From positions 143,655-207,654 of the forward strand of contig JASUTE010000002.1 in the NCBI GenBank assembly GCA_030445745.1: 64,000 nt of DNA. Reading direction: 5' to 3'. The position numbers and the translations under genes are program-made. This document shows positions 18,537-27,557 of the stretch, piece after piece; the first letter of the stretch is position 1, and each line of letters opens with the position of its first letter. Under the pieces are notes generated by a model. That model ran no database searches, had not been told where the DNA came from, and saw only the letters and a program-made list of their open reading frames with translations. This DNA comes from Candidatus Cloacimonadota bacterium. Lineage in GTDB: Bacteria > Cloacimonadota > Cloacimonadia > Cloacimonadales > TCS61.

Positions 18537-19358
18537 ATGTTTTATGGAGAGATGTTAAACGAATTGATGAGCAGAAAAAATACTAATCCAGTAAACCAGA
18601 TGTATCTACAAGAGATAATGATAAAGTGGAAAAATTTTGCCAAGTTGGCCGAAAGAGAAGATAAGCCAGCCAATGAGGAACTTACCAGCGCTTTGGAAGA
18701 GTTCATTGCGGCAGTTTCTAATAAGAAATATAATTATAACCCACAAACAAAAAATGGTTTTACTAAAAATTCACCTATTTTTTCTGCACTCTATTTAGCC
18801 GACCTTATTACTATCTTTATTCAACGGACTGGTTTCTTGCAAAACAGAGGTGTGGATTGGGGATTTCAGCAGTTTAGTAAAAATATCCATTTTGCTCCCA
18901 CCACCCTGAACGAAATGCACAAAGAACCTGGGTTCACGTGTGAAAATTCCGATTCTGTATTGCAACTAGCACAAAAACTCGATTTTAGAGTTAGACCAAG
19001 CGGAAGACGCAATATGAATAAGTATCAGCTGGTATTCCCGTTGGTTACCTTCCATCTTTTCCGTAACCTCACCAGCGAGGATTTGGAAATAAGCAAACAA
19101 TATGCTAAAGAAGCTAAGGCTACTTTCGAGCGTTCTAAATCCTTAGTTGTTTGCGAGACTGTGGACGAGAACTTTATTCCCGAGATAAAAGACTGCGACA
19201 TCGATATGATATTCGTGCTGCGCAAACAGTTCAAACGTAAGAAGATTAACAAGATCGACCCGGGGGTGCTCTACAAAATGGAAAGTATTTTAAGAAGTTA
19301 TTTATTTGAAGAGAATTCCCTGGTTGAACAATTCCAAAATAAAGGATATATCGACTAA
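18537..19358 (+). CDS. unknown soluble protein upstream of urocanate hydratase
   Basis: This 273-residue protein has no signal peptide or membrane segment, and I do not recognise its family. It looks mostly alpha-helical, with a charged C-terminal half (KQFKRKKINKIDPG). SD AGAGGT lies about 8 bases before ATG. The stop is 20 bases before hutU, which has its own GGAG SD, so the two genes are likely co-transcribed. The upstream ~110 bases are AT-rich with no clear promoter. Nothing links it to histidine degradation except position. Confidence 0.65.
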   Translation: MFYGEMLNELMSRKNTNPVNQMYLQEIMIKWKNFAKLAEREDKPANEELTSALEEFIAAVSNKKYNYNPQTKNGFTKNSPIFSALYLADLITIFIQRTGFLQNRGVDWGFQQFSKNIHFAPTTLNEMHKEPGFTCENSDSVLQLAQKLDFRVRPSGRRNMNKYQLVFPLVTFHLFRNLTSEDLEISKQYAKEAKATFERSKSLVVCETVDENFIPEIKDCDIDMIFVLRKQFKRKKINKIDPGVLYKMESILRSYLFEENSLVEQFQNKGYID

Positions 19359-19378
19359 AAAATATAAAAGGAGACGTT

Positions 19379-21412
19379 ATGAAAAACTTTGATATTTCTA
19401 ATGCAATGACCATTAAATTGGATAGCAATTTGCCCGAGTATCCCGAATTTGAAAAGGGAATTCGGCGAGCACCACGCCGCGAGATGGATTTGAACCAGCA
19501 GGAGATAGAGCTGGCCCTGAAAAATGCCCTGCGCTATATTCCCACCGAGCTGCACGAAAAACTGGCTCCCGAGTTTTTGGATGAGCTAATGACCCACGGA
19601 CATATTTATGGCTATCGCTACCGGCCCCAAGGCCATATCTATGGCAAACCGGTAGACCAGTACAAGGGCAAATGTTTGGAAGGAAAAGCGTTCCAGGTGA
19701 TGATAGATAACAACCTGGATTTCGAAATAGCGCTTTATCCCTATGAATTGGTAACTTATGGCGAAACAGGTTCTGTGTGCCAAAACTGGATGCAGTACAG
19801 GTTGATAAAGAAATACTTGGAAAATCTGACCCACGAAAACACTCTGGTTTGCATGAGCGGACATCCTTTGGGCTTGTTCAAATCTTCGCCACAGGCACCA
19901 CGAGTAATAAACACCAACGGACTTATGATAGGGCAGTTCGACAACCAACACGACTTTAACCGCGCCAATGCTTTGGGCGTGGCAAACTATGGCCAAATGA
20001 CGGCTGGGGGCTGGATGTACATAGGCCCTCAGGGAATAGTGCATGGAACTTATAACACCATTCTTATTGCCGGCCGCCAAAAGCTGGGTGTGCCCGAAGA
20101 TGGTGACTTGCATGGTAAACTTTTTGTATCTTCTGGTTTAGGCGGCATGAGCGGAGCTCAGCCCAAAGCAGTTGAAATTGCCCGCGGAGTAGGTGTTTTT
20201 GCCGAAGTAGATAGCTCACGTATAGAAACCCGTCACAAACAGGGCTGGGTTAGCAAGATTACAGATTCTGCCGCTGAAGCTTTTAAAATTGCTCAGGAAT
20301 ACATAAAAAAGGAAGAAGCGATGTCTATTGCCTACCACGGCAATATCGTGGATCTGCTGGAATATGCCGCCGATAACCAGGTGCATATCGATTTACTTTC
20401 CGACCAAACTTCCTGCCATGCTGCCTATGAAGGTGGCTATTGCCCGCAGGGGCTTAGCTTCCAAGAGCGTACCCAAATGCTGGCGGAAGATAGAGAGAAA
20501 TTTATAAAACTGGTAAATCAATCTTTGCGCAAGCATTTTAAAGTTATTAAGAAACTGGTAGCTGCTGGTACTTATTTCTTCGACTACGGCAACAGCTTTT
20601 TGAAAGCAGTTTTTGATGCTGGAGTGAAAGAAGTTGCTAAAAATGGCAAAAATACCTACGACGGCTTCATCTTCCCCAGCTATGTGGAAGATATCCTGGG
20701 GCCGGAATTGTTTGACTACGGTTATGGTCCCTTCCGCTGGGTCTGCCTTTCTGGCAAAGAGGAAGACCTGATAAAAACCGATATGACAGCAGCGGGAATT
20801 ATAAAAAATTGCCGTCCCCAATTGCGCTACCAAGATCGCGACAACTATATTTGGGTAAAAGATGCCATGAAAAACAAACTGGTAGTGGGAACGCAGGCGC
20901 GCATTTTGTACCAAGATGCACCTGGGCGCTTGGCAATAGCGTTAAAATTCAACCAGATGGTGAAAGCTGGCGAGATTGGGCCAGTGATGCTGGGACGTGA
21001 CCACCACGATACCGGCGGCACCGACAGTCCCTATCGCGAAACTTCTAACATAAAAGATGGTTCCAACATTATGGCTGAAATGAGCACCGAATGCTACGCC
21101 GGTAATGCTGCTCGCGGCATGAGCATGGTTACTCTACACAATGGTGGCGGAGTGGGAATTGGTAAAGTTTCCAACAGCGGCTTTGGCATGGTGCTGGATG
21201 GCAGCAAGCGCGTGGACGAGATATTGCAGCGGGCTTTCCCCTGGGATGTGATGTGTGGTGTGGCTCGCCGAGCCTGGGCGCGGAATCCGCATTCTATAGA
21301 AACTGCCATTGAACATAACCAGAAGTTCAAAAATACCGACCACATTACCCTGCCCTACCAGGCAGATGAAAATTACCTTAAAAACCTGGTAGCAGCTAAA
21401 CTGAAAAAATAG
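19379..21412 (+). CDS. hutU: urocanate hydratase
   Basis: This 677-residue urocanase uses tightly bound NAD+ to hydrate urocanate to 4-imidazolone-5-propionate, the second step of histidine degradation. Visible signatures are LFVSSGLGGMSGAQPKA (NAD-binding region), DLLSDQTSCH and LGRDHHDTGGTDSPYRET. It belongs to the long form of the family (about 670 residues) rather than the ~555-residue Pseudomonas type. No hutH, hutI or hutG is in the window, so the rest of the pathway must be elsewhere. Codon usage here is more GC-rich than in neighbouring genes, consistent with high expression. Confidence 0.97.
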   Translation: MKNFDISNAMTIKLDSNLPEYPEFEKGIRRAPRREMDLNQQEIELALKNALRYIPTELHEKLAPEFLDELMTHGHIYGYRYRPQGHIYGKPVDQYKGKCLEGKAFQVMIDNNLDFEIALYPYELVTYGETGSVCQNWMQYRLIKKYLENLTHENTLVCMSGHPLGLFKSSPQAPRVINTNGLMIGQFDNQHDFNRANALGVANYGQMTAGGWMYIGPQGIVHGTYNTILIAGRQKLGVPEDGDLHGKLFVSSGLGGMSGAQPKAVEIARGVGVFAEVDSSRIETRHKQGWVSKITDSAAEAFKIAQEYIKKEEAMSIAYHGNIVDLLEYAADNQVHIDLLSDQTSCHAAYEGGYCPQGLSFQERTQMLAEDREKFIKLVNQSLRKHFKVIKKLVAAGTYFFDYGNSFLKAVFDAGVKEVAKNGKNTYDGFIFPSYVEDILGPELFDYGYGPFRWVCLSGKEEDLIKTDMTAAGIIKNCRPQLRYQDRDNYIWVKDAMKNKLVVGTQARILYQDAPGRLAIALKFNQMVKAGEIGPVMLGRDHHDTGGTDSPYRETSNIKDGSNIMAEMSTECYAGNAARGMSMVTLHNGGGVGIGKVSNSGFGMVLDGSKRVDEILQRAFPWDVMCGVARRAWARNPHSIETAIEHNQKFKNTDHITLPYQADENYLKNLVAAKLKK

Positions 21413-21429
21413 GAAAAATTATAGAACTG

Positions 21430-21466
21430 GCTCCCCCTGCAGCAGTGGCTGTGGGGGGCGAGTTTT
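21430..21466 (+). terminator. probable hutU terminator
   Basis: An imperfect G/C-rich hairpin starts about 18 bases after hutU. CTCCCCC pairs with GGGGGCGAG and an inner CAGC pairs with GCTG. It is followed by TTTT. The structure was judged by eye. Confidence 0.5.
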
Positions 21467-21746
21467 GAAGGTGGCAATCAGTGGGAGCCAATTTGGGTTG
21501 AACGAAGTGGAAGCGTATATTCGATATTATAATTATAGGATCGTGTTTGTATCATAATCAGAGGAACTTATTAATTGCTTTTAAAAATTGTTCAAAAGCA
21601 AACAAAGCTTTATCCTTAATTCGAAGAGTCTTGCCGGCTTATCTAGCCGTTTTGTCTCGCCGAAGAGTAACGAAGGCGGAAGTCCTGTGAAGGCAGAAGT
21701 CTTGTGCCAAGGCGGAATGAGTTAAGAAATTTTAATTTGTAAAATT
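21467..21746. other. gene-poor gap with short tandem repeats
   Basis: I see no gene in this stretch. At 21673-21717 a 17-base unit AAGGCGGAAGTCCTGTG is followed directly by a second copy (AAGGCAGAAGTCTTGTG, two differences) and a partial third (AAGGCGGAA). Just upstream is GCCGGCTTATCTAGCCG, a possible small hairpin. The base composition is more GC-rich than the flanking intergenic DNA, suggesting a decayed gene or a remnant of an inserted element. Confidence 0.5.
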
Positions 21747-21983
21747 CTAATTCAACTCAATTTCCAAATATGCTCCTGATCCTGGGTCAATATAAACAGA
21801 ATCAGTAAAAGATGAGTTGTACCCTTCGGAAAACGCCCAAATTTTAATATAGTTAGTCAACTTGCCATAACCTTCAAAATCGCCGAATTCATCAAAAATC
21901 TCAACTATGTTATCATCAAAATGAAAGGCAAAGTCATTGTAAGGTATCTCGAATTTTCCCTTAGAATTAGAATAGTCCAGCAC
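21747..21983 (-). pseudogene. probable 3' remnant of a secreted or lipoprotein gene
   Basis: This is a 78-codon ORF with a GTG start and no SD. Its translation looks like the last strands of a beta-rich extracellular domain (WAFSEGYNSSFTDSVYIDPGSGAYLEIELN). The frame is closed by a TGA shortly upstream of the GTG, and no signal peptide is found in any frame nearby. I therefore read it as the truncated C-terminus of a lost gene rather than an intact small protein. The further gap to 22132 (about 150 bases) shows no feature. Confidence 0.4.
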
Positions 21984-22132
21984 GACTCGCTTTTTTCAAT
22001 TAACATTATGTGTCTTTACGGACGCAGTTAAGTTGACACTCCCAAAAGTTATTAAATGGGTGAATTAGAATCGAGTTTTAAAGTGGAATTCAATGATTAT
22101 AAAATTTTATTATATCAGTATTCTTCGATGAA

Positions 22133-22549
22133 TCAGTTGTAAGAAATCACTGCTGTCCTGATGTTATTCTGCAAATTAAATTTTATTTTCAAAGTATTTG
22201 GAGGCAGTAATTCCTCTGCTACTTCCGGCCATTCTATTATGGTTATGCCGCTTTCGAACAGTTCTTCTAAACCTAATTCCAAAACCTCTTCCCAAGAGGT
22301 AAGTCGGTAAAGATCCAGATGAAATATGGGGATTTTACCTCGGTATTCATTCATCAAAACGTAACTGGGGCTACTTACCACTTCCGAAACACCCAGAAAT
22401 TTGCATAATTTTTGAGTAAAGAAGGTTTTACCTGTTCCTAACTGGCCGTAAAGTGCCAAAACACTGCCTTTAACTAGCTGTTTAGCGATCTTTCTGGCCA
22501 GCTCTCTGGTATCTTCTTTGCTATTTAAATTTATTTCTTGGGTTTGCAT
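22133..22549 (-). CDS. tsaE: TsaE, ATPase for tRNA t6A modification
   Basis: This 138-residue P-loop protein has Walker A GQLGTGKTFF, SPSYVLMNEY and HLDLYRL, all hallmarks of TsaE. It drives the TsaB-TsaD-TsaC cycle that makes threonylcarbamoyladenosine at position 37 of ANN-decoding tRNAs. Length is normal for the family. The start overlaps the end of porX by 19 bases on the same strand, so the two are probably translationally coupled. No other tsa gene is in the window. Confidence 0.95.
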   Translation of the reverse strand: MQTQEINLNSKEDTRELARKIAKQLVKGSVLALYGQLGTGKTFFTQKLCKFLGVSEVVSSPSYVLMNEYRGKIPIFHLDLYRLTSWEEVLELGLEELFESGITIIEWPEVAEELLPPNTLKIKFNLQNNIRTAVISYN

Positions 22550-24084
22550 ATTGCCAAAGGTAGCATCACCTCTTCCATAGAAACACCGCCATGTTGGAAA
22601 GTGCCGCTGTAAGTTTTCTGATATTGATGAAATGCATTGGGATAAACAAAGAAATAATCTTCCTTACAGAAGGCTATATTATCCACAATATTTCGCTGTG
22701 GCAGACCAAATTTTTCGGGTTCTTTCAGCAAATAGGAATGTTTGTCTTCTAATCCCAGGTTTTTACCTTGTTTGTAGCGAACAGTGGTAGTGGTATTGCG
22801 ATCTCCAATAATTTTGGCAGCACGATTAACTTTTATGGAACCATGATCGGTGGTAATAATGGCTGTTGCACCTTGTTTACTTATCAGTTTTAAGGTTTCA
22901 TAAAAAGTGGAGTGCAAAAACCAGTGTTTAGTAAAAGCGCGTAAAGCTGATTCATCGGGAATTGTTTCCTGTAGAATTCGGTTTTGGGAACGATGGTGCG
23001 CTAAAAGATCTAGAAAATTATACACTAACACAACTAGTTTCTCATTGTGCCAGTTTTCTACTTTGCGTAGCACGTAGTTGCCTTCTTCTATCGAGAAGAT
23101 CTTTATGTATTTACTCTTTTCTAACTGCTGTCCTAAATCTTTTAAATGCGCATCTAACAGCTGATGTTCATTGCGGTTGCGGCTATTATCGGAATCTGCC
23201 GATTCTACCCAATATTTGGGAAAGTTGCGAGCAATATCTATTGGCAATAGACCACTAAAAATGGAGTTTCTGGAATAGGGAGTAGCACTGGGTAAAATGG
23301 AATTATATAGATTCAAGTCTACATCGAAAAGTTCCTGTAAATAAGGCTCTAATACCATATATTGATCAAGTCGCATGCAATCTAACACAATAAAATAAAC
23401 TGGATAATCGTTATTAATTTCTGGTACCACATACTCCGAAATTAAATCAAAGGAAAAATCTGGGCGGTCATCGGATTGTAGCCACTTAGGGTAGTTTTCT
23501 AAATAATAATCACAAAACTCACTATTACAGTTCAATTTTTCCAAGAAATGTGTCTGAGCTAAGTTTTGGTCTTCCACCTCATCTATCGTCAATTCCCAGC
23601 GGCAGAGCTGGCTGTAGAGGTCTTGCCACTCTTTCCAGTCTGGAGCTTCGAATAATTTGCGGTTCAAATTAGCAGAAAATTGGGCATAATCAGCCCCCAC
23701 CCGGTTGCGTTTGATCTCTTCCGATTGGAAGATTTTCTTAATAGCCATAATTATCTGATTAGGATTGATGGGCTTTATCAAATAATCGGCAATCTGGCCG
23801 GCTATGGCATTTTCCATCAAGCCCTCTTCTTCACTTTTGGTAACCATTATTACCGGCAGGTTAGGTTTTACTTTTTTTATCTCGCGCAGAGTGCTAAGGC
23901 CGTCCATACCAGGCATCATTTCATCCAATAATATCAAATCATAAGAATTATTGCGTGTCATTTCTATGGCATCAGCACCATTGCTGGCGGTGTCTACCAG
24001 ATAGTCTTTTTCTTGTAAAAACAACAAAAAAGGCTTTAAATGTTGGATTTCGTCGTCAACCCATAGAATCTTTAGTTGCTGCAT
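22531..24084 (-). CDS. porX: PorX-like response regulator (receiver + PglZ domain)
   Basis: This 517-residue protein has an N-terminal CheY-like receiver: acidic pair WVDDE at residues 9-12, phospho-acceptor D54 in LLDEMMPG, and conserved lysine in VTKSEE. A C-terminal PglZ/alkaline-phosphatase-superfamily domain follows, with VLDCMRLDQY, SATPYSRNSIFSG and TTDHGSIKVNR metal-site motifs. This matches the length and order of PorX, which with a histidine kinase (PorY) and a sigma factor controls type IX secretion in Porphyromonas. No kinase gene is adjacent. Three sorting-domain proteins elsewhere in the window fit this role. Confidence 0.8.
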   Translation of the reverse strand: MQQLKILWVDDEIQHLKPFLLFLQEKDYLVDTASNGADAIEMTRNNSYDLILLDEMMPGMDGLSTLREIKKVKPNLPVIMVTKSEEEGLMENAIAGQIADYLIKPINPNQIIMAIKKIFQSEEIKRNRVGADYAQFSANLNRKLFEAPDWKEWQDLYSQLCRWELTIDEVEDQNLAQTHFLEKLNCNSEFCDYYLENYPKWLQSDDRPDFSFDLISEYVVPEINNDYPVYFIVLDCMRLDQYMVLEPYLQELFDVDLNLYNSILPSATPYSRNSIFSGLLPIDIARNFPKYWVESADSDNSRNRNEHQLLDAHLKDLGQQLEKSKYIKIFSIEEGNYVLRKVENWHNEKLVVLVYNFLDLLAHHRSQNRILQETIPDESALRAFTKHWFLHSTFYETLKLISKQGATAIITTDHGSIKVNRAAKIIGDRNTTTTVRYKQGKNLGLEDKHSYLLKEPEKFGLPQRNIVDNIAFCKEDYFFVYPNAFHQYQKTYSGTFQHGGVSMEEVMLPLAICKPKK

Positions 24085-24143
24085 ATCAATCTCCTTTTCC
24101 TAATAAGATAATCTAATAGCAAATTGCAGCAACTACCTCCTTG

Positions 24144-24758
24144 TTAAACTTGTGGTTCTTGTTCTTTTTCAAAACGGCGTTTTCTTTGGTTAATTTTGCT
24201 GCGCATCTCATCCAGATCGGAATCTTGGAAAAAGAGTGCTAAGTTGAAATTAAGTTCTTTGCGGCTGCAATTGAAAAAGTTTAGCATCTTTTCGAAAAAT
24301 TGCTCTACATAAATATCTTGCAGTGTTTTTTCTTGCTCTTTTTTCTTTTTACGCAAATCTTTTATTTCTTCGCGTAAATCCACAGTTGGTTTATTTTCAG
24401 CTTTTTCTAACCATTCCTCGCTTTCCTGGTAGCTGGCATCTTTCACAAATGGTTTTATCATGTTCAATTTATCCAAACCAATTTCCTTAACCGAAGTTTC
24501 GTCTATATCTAATTTTTGTATGTATAACTCATAAATTCCTATTAGTTTGGAAGCAAAAGAGCCTGCCATATTGAATTCATTTTCTACAAAATCTTTGAAT
24601 TTCTTATAACCTTTGCGTTTAAAAAGCTTAGTACGTTTTATTTCCGAAAGAAGTTGTCCCATCGAGACAAAATTATCTTCCATAGTTTTTTTTAAATTTG
24701 TTACAGCTTGCATCTTTTCATCAGCAGTCATTTCCACATTTTTGAAATCTGTATTCAT
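24144..24758 (-). CDS. unknown coiled-coil protein
   Basis: This 204-residue, highly charged, helical protein has a likely coiled coil at about residues 125-150 (DLREEIKDLRKKKKEQEK). The N-terminal half (LLSEIKRTKLFKRKGYKKFKDFVENEF...SFASKLIGIYEL) resembles the helical, helix-turn-helix-like segments of phage or plasmid DUF3102-type proteins. I cannot assign a family. SD AAGGAAAG precedes ATG at 7 bases. It sits between panB and porX on the same strand. A nucleic-acid-binding role is a guess. Confidence 0.65.
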   Translation of the reverse strand: MNTDFKNVEMTADEKMQAVTNLKKTMEDNFVSMGQLLSEIKRTKLFKRKGYKKFKDFVENEFNMAGSFASKLIGIYELYIQKLDIDETSVKEIGLDKLNMIKPFVKDASYQESEEWLEKAENKPTVDLREEIKDLRKKKKEQEKTLQDIYVEQFFEKMLNFFNCSRKELNFNLALFFQDSDLDEMRSKINQRKRRFEKEQEPQV

Positions 24759-24776
24759 AAACTTTCCTTTCTAAAT

Positions 24777-25577
24777 TTATATTGGAAAATATATATGTTC
24801 GGAAGCAGGAAAATCAAGGTTTCTAACTTCAGTAACATATTTTGCCAATTTTTGGGGAATTTCCTTTTCCAAGTTGGCATATTTTTTTACAAATTTGGGT
24901 GTAAAATCTGCCATTCCCAGAATATCGTGATAAACCAGAACTTGGCCATCGCAATATCTGCCAGCGCCAATTCCAATGGTGGGAATTTTGAGTTCTTTGG
25001 TAATCTGCTGTCCCAGTTTTTCGGGGATACCTTCTAGCACCAGCATAAAAGCGCCAGCATCCTGAATATCACGGGCCTGTTGTAATATTTTTTCAGAATC
25101 GGCATCTTTTTTGCCCTGAACCACATAACCGCCAAAGGTGTTTATAGATTGCGGAGTAAGCCCCAGGTGCGCCACAACCGGAATTTCGCAATCGGTGATC
25201 GCTTTAATAGCTTCTATCCTGCTGGCAGAGCCACCTTCCAATTTTACCGCATTGGCATCTGCTTCCAAAATTAGCCGTGCCGCATTTTTCTTGGTTTCTT
25301 CCAGGCTAACATGGTAGCTCATGAAGGGCATATCGGCCACTATGAATGTATCGGTGGCACCGCGGCGGGTAGCTTTGGTATGATGAATGATGTCTGCCAT
25401 GGTCACTTTTAGTGTATTTGGATAACCTAAAACCACCATTCCCAGGCTGTCACCTACCAAGATCATGTCTACCCCGGCTAATTGGGCATATTTGCCGGAA
25501 GGATAATCGTAGGCTGTTATCATCACGATTTTCTTTCCCCTTTTCTTCATTTTTTTAAAAGATCTTGTTGATAACAT
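24777..25577 (-). CDS. panB: 3-methyl-2-oxobutanoate hydroxymethyltransferase
   Basis: This 266-residue TIM-barrel enzyme makes ketopantoate from alpha-ketoisovalerate and 5,10-methylene-THF, the first step of pantothenate synthesis. Mg2+ ligand segments VGDSLGMV and VADMPFMS are present, as are VKLEGG and the catalytic-glutamate region VLEGIP. Length is standard. panC and panD are not adjacent. coaBC, which acts later in CoA synthesis, lies about 12 kb away in this window. GGAGG SD lies 6 bases before ATG. Confidence 0.96.
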   Translation of the reverse strand: MLSTRSFKKMKKRGKKIVMITAYDYPSGKYAQLAGVDMILVGDSLGMVVLGYPNTLKVTMADIIHHTKATRRGATDTFIVADMPFMSYHVSLEETKKNAARLILEADANAVKLEGGSASRIEAIKAITDCEIPVVAHLGLTPQSINTFGGYVVQGKKDADSEKILQQARDIQDAGAFMLVLEGIPEKLGQQITKELKIPTIGIGAGRYCDGQVLVYHDILGMADFTPKFVKKYANLEKEIPQKLAKYVTEVRNLDFPASEHIYFPI

Positions 25578-25614
25578 ATCTCCTCCAGCTTATCTTTATT
25601 ATTTAAAATCCAAA

Positions 25615-26151
25615 CTAAAGTTTTTTCCCTAAGTAGCGTTCTTTTTCGCTGTAAATGCAGCCGCAATATTGCTGGCGATACATCTTTTTTTGTTTAGAAA
25701 GTTTGATGCCCTCTTTCCAATACTCTCTAAAATCTTCGTAATAAAATTTCATACCATAATCTTGTGCTAAAGCCTGGCCGATCTCTTTGATGAGCTGGTG
25801 GTTTTGGAACTTGCTGTACAGCAGGGTAGTGCTGAAGGCATCGAACTTGCCTTTTTTGGCAATTATTGCCGTATATTTCAGGCGGTCGTAGTAGCAATGT
25901 CGGCAACGGGAAGCTTCGCGATAAGCGCTTTTGCGCAGGAACTCTTCCAAATTGTATTCATCTTTTATAATGCTGGGAATATTTTCCTGAGCCAAAAAAT
26001 CTTGCAGGGTTTGCAGGCGCTTTTGGTTTTCCAAATAAGGATGAATATTGGGATTATACCAAAAAGCCCAAACCTCGTGCTGTGCCATTTTTAAATGTTT
26101 ATGCGGAGCTACAAAGCAAGGCGCACAGCAAACATGCACTAAAAGTCTCAT
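25615..26151 (-). CDS. queH: QueH, epoxyqueuosine reductase
   Basis: This 178-residue protein has the family signature HVCCAPC near the N-terminus, a CRHC motif (about residue 80) and CGC near the C-terminus. These cysteines ligate an Fe-S cluster and an additional metal in QueH. QueH reduces epoxyqueuosine to queuosine in tRNA and replaces the cobalamin enzyme QueG in many bacteria. It pairs with queA at 40.6 kb, which makes epoxyqueuosine, so the window holds the last two steps of queuosine synthesis. It overlaps no neighbour. It starts 3 bases after the stop of the acyl-CoA dehydrogenase gene. Confidence 0.93.
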   Translation of the reverse strand: MRLLVHVCCAPCFVAPHKHLKMAQHEVWAFWYNPNIHPYLENQKRLQTLQDFLAQENIPSIIKDEYNLEEFLRKSAYREASRCRHCYYDRLKYTAIIAKKGKFDAFSTTLLYSKFQNHQLIKEIGQALAQDYGMKFYYEDFREYWKEGIKLSKQKKMYRQQYCGCIYSEKERYLGKKL

Positions 26152-26154
26152 TAT

Positions 26155-27303
26155 CTATCTAAATTCTTTTAGCAGGTTGGAAGCAATGATATTACGCTGA
26201 ATTTGGTTGGTGCCTTCATAGATTTGAGTTATCTTAGCATCGCGCATCATTTTTTCTACCGGATATTCCTTCATGTAACCGTAGCCACCAAGGATTTGGA
26301 CAGCATCGGTAGTTACTTTCATAGCCATGTCGGAGGCAAATACTTTGCACATCGCCGATTCTTTGGAATATTTTTTACTTCCTGCATCTATCATACGGGC
26401 TGTTTGCATCACCAGTGCACGAGCAGCTTCAATTTGGGTTGCCATGTCGGCTAGCATGAATTGTACACCTTGGAAGCTGGAAACAGATTTGCCAAACTGA
26501 TGGCGCTCTTTGGAATAACGGGCAGCTTCTTCATAAGCACCCTGGGCAATTCCAACTGCTTGTGAACCAACCATAGGACGAGATTTATCGAAAGTTTTCA
26601 TAGCTATCATAAAGCCCATGCCTTCACGGCCTATCAGGTTTTCTTTGGGAATGCGGCAGTTATCGAAAATAAGTTCGCGGGTAGCTGAGCCACGGATACC
26701 CATTTTGTCTTCTTTCTTACCAAAACTAAAACCTTCAGTGCCTTTTTCTACTATGAAGCAGGAAGCACCACGGGCGCCTTTAGTTTTATCGGTAAGAGCA
26801 AAAACTGAGTAAATATCAGCTTCCCCACCGTTGGTTATCCACTGTTTGGTACCGTTCAGCACATAGTAGTCGCCATCTTTGGTAGCCGTGGTTTCAATGC
26901 CGCCAGCATCGGAACCAGCATTGGCTTCGGTAAGTGCAAAAGCTGCCAGTTTTTCACCATTAGCAATTAGAGGCAGGTATTTTTGTTTTTGCTCTTCATT
27001 TCCAGAAATTAAAATAGGATATGAACCTAAACCAGTGGCGCCTAAAGCCAAACTAATTCCACCACACACTCGGCTAAGTTCTTCGGTAACAATGGCCAGA
27101 TCCACTACTTTGCCGCTTATACCATCGTATTCTTCGGGAACAAGAACGGCAAACAGGTCAGTCTGCTTGAAAACTTCTACGATTTCCCAGGGAAATTCAT
27201 TTGTTTCATCATATTTAGCGCGTACAGGTTTAATGCGTTCCTCGGCAACCTGACGTGCGATTTCTTTTATCTCTTGCTGATCTTCAGTTAAAAAATAATC
27301 CAT
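26155..27303 (-). CDS. acyl-CoA dehydrogenase (short/medium-chain or butyryl-CoA type)
   Basis: This is a 382-residue flavoenzyme. It has the FAD-binding FALTEANAGSD and WITNGGEADIY segments and the catalytic glutamate in QIYEGTNQIQRN. The C-terminal four-helix domain includes the ADP-binding QILGGYGYMKEYP. Length and motifs match butyryl-CoA and glutaryl-CoA-type dehydrogenases, which oxidise short acyl-CoAs or, with electron bifurcation, reduce crotonyl-CoA. The ORF track starts at 27351, but GGAGG lies 6 bases before the ATG at 27303 and the family's MDYFLTEDQQ begins there. No etfAB is adjacent. Substrate is not decidable. Confidence 0.92.
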   Translation of the reverse strand: MDYFLTEDQQEIKEIARQVAEERIKPVRAKYDETNEFPWEIVEVFKQTDLFAVLVPEEYDGISGKVVDLAIVTEELSRVCGGISLALGATGLGSYPILISGNEEQKQKYLPLIANGEKLAAFALTEANAGSDAGGIETTATKDGDYYVLNGTKQWITNGGEADIYSVFALTDKTKGARGASCFIVEKGTEGFSFGKKEDKMGIRGSATRELIFDNCRIPKENLIGREGMGFMIAMKTFDKSRPMVGSQAVGIAQGAYEEAARYSKERHQFGKSVSSFQGVQFMLADMATQIEAARALVMQTARMIDAGSKKYSKESAMCKVFASDMAMKVTTDAVQILGGYGYMKEYPVEKMMRDAKITQIYEGTNQIQRNIIASNLLKEFR

Positions 27304-27557
27304 TATGCCTCCTAAAAATATTCTTTTGAATACCACTTCTGTGGAAAGCAAAATTCGTCAAGGTAAATGTTATCTCCAAAGTGTCAGATTTACTTGCAAA
27401 TAAAGCAAATTAGAAGATTAAGAATTTTATTCATAAAAGTTAGCACTCTGCCTATAATAAAAATTTTGACAGCGAAATTTGCTAGAGTAAATTAAACAGT
27501 AAATAATTTGAAATTAAAAATCCAGCAAATTGGGAATTTATAGGAAGGAGAATGCCA

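Noticed and set aside
19586-20113. 175-residue minus-strand ORF inside hutU
   Set aside because: It is antisense to a conserved gene with GC-rich codon bias, a classic shadow frame. The translation shows no domain.
20393-20914. 173-residue minus-strand ORF inside hutU
   Set aside because: Same reason as above.
21673-21717. Short tandem repeats as a possible CRISPR array
   Set aside because: Units abut directly with no spacers, only two full copies exist, and no cas genes are near.
27440-27466. A TTAGCACTC half-site upstream of nfo, resembling a CIRCE left arm
   Set aside because: The expected GAGTGCTAA arm is absent at the 9-base spacing (TAAAAATTT instead), so it is a chance half-site.
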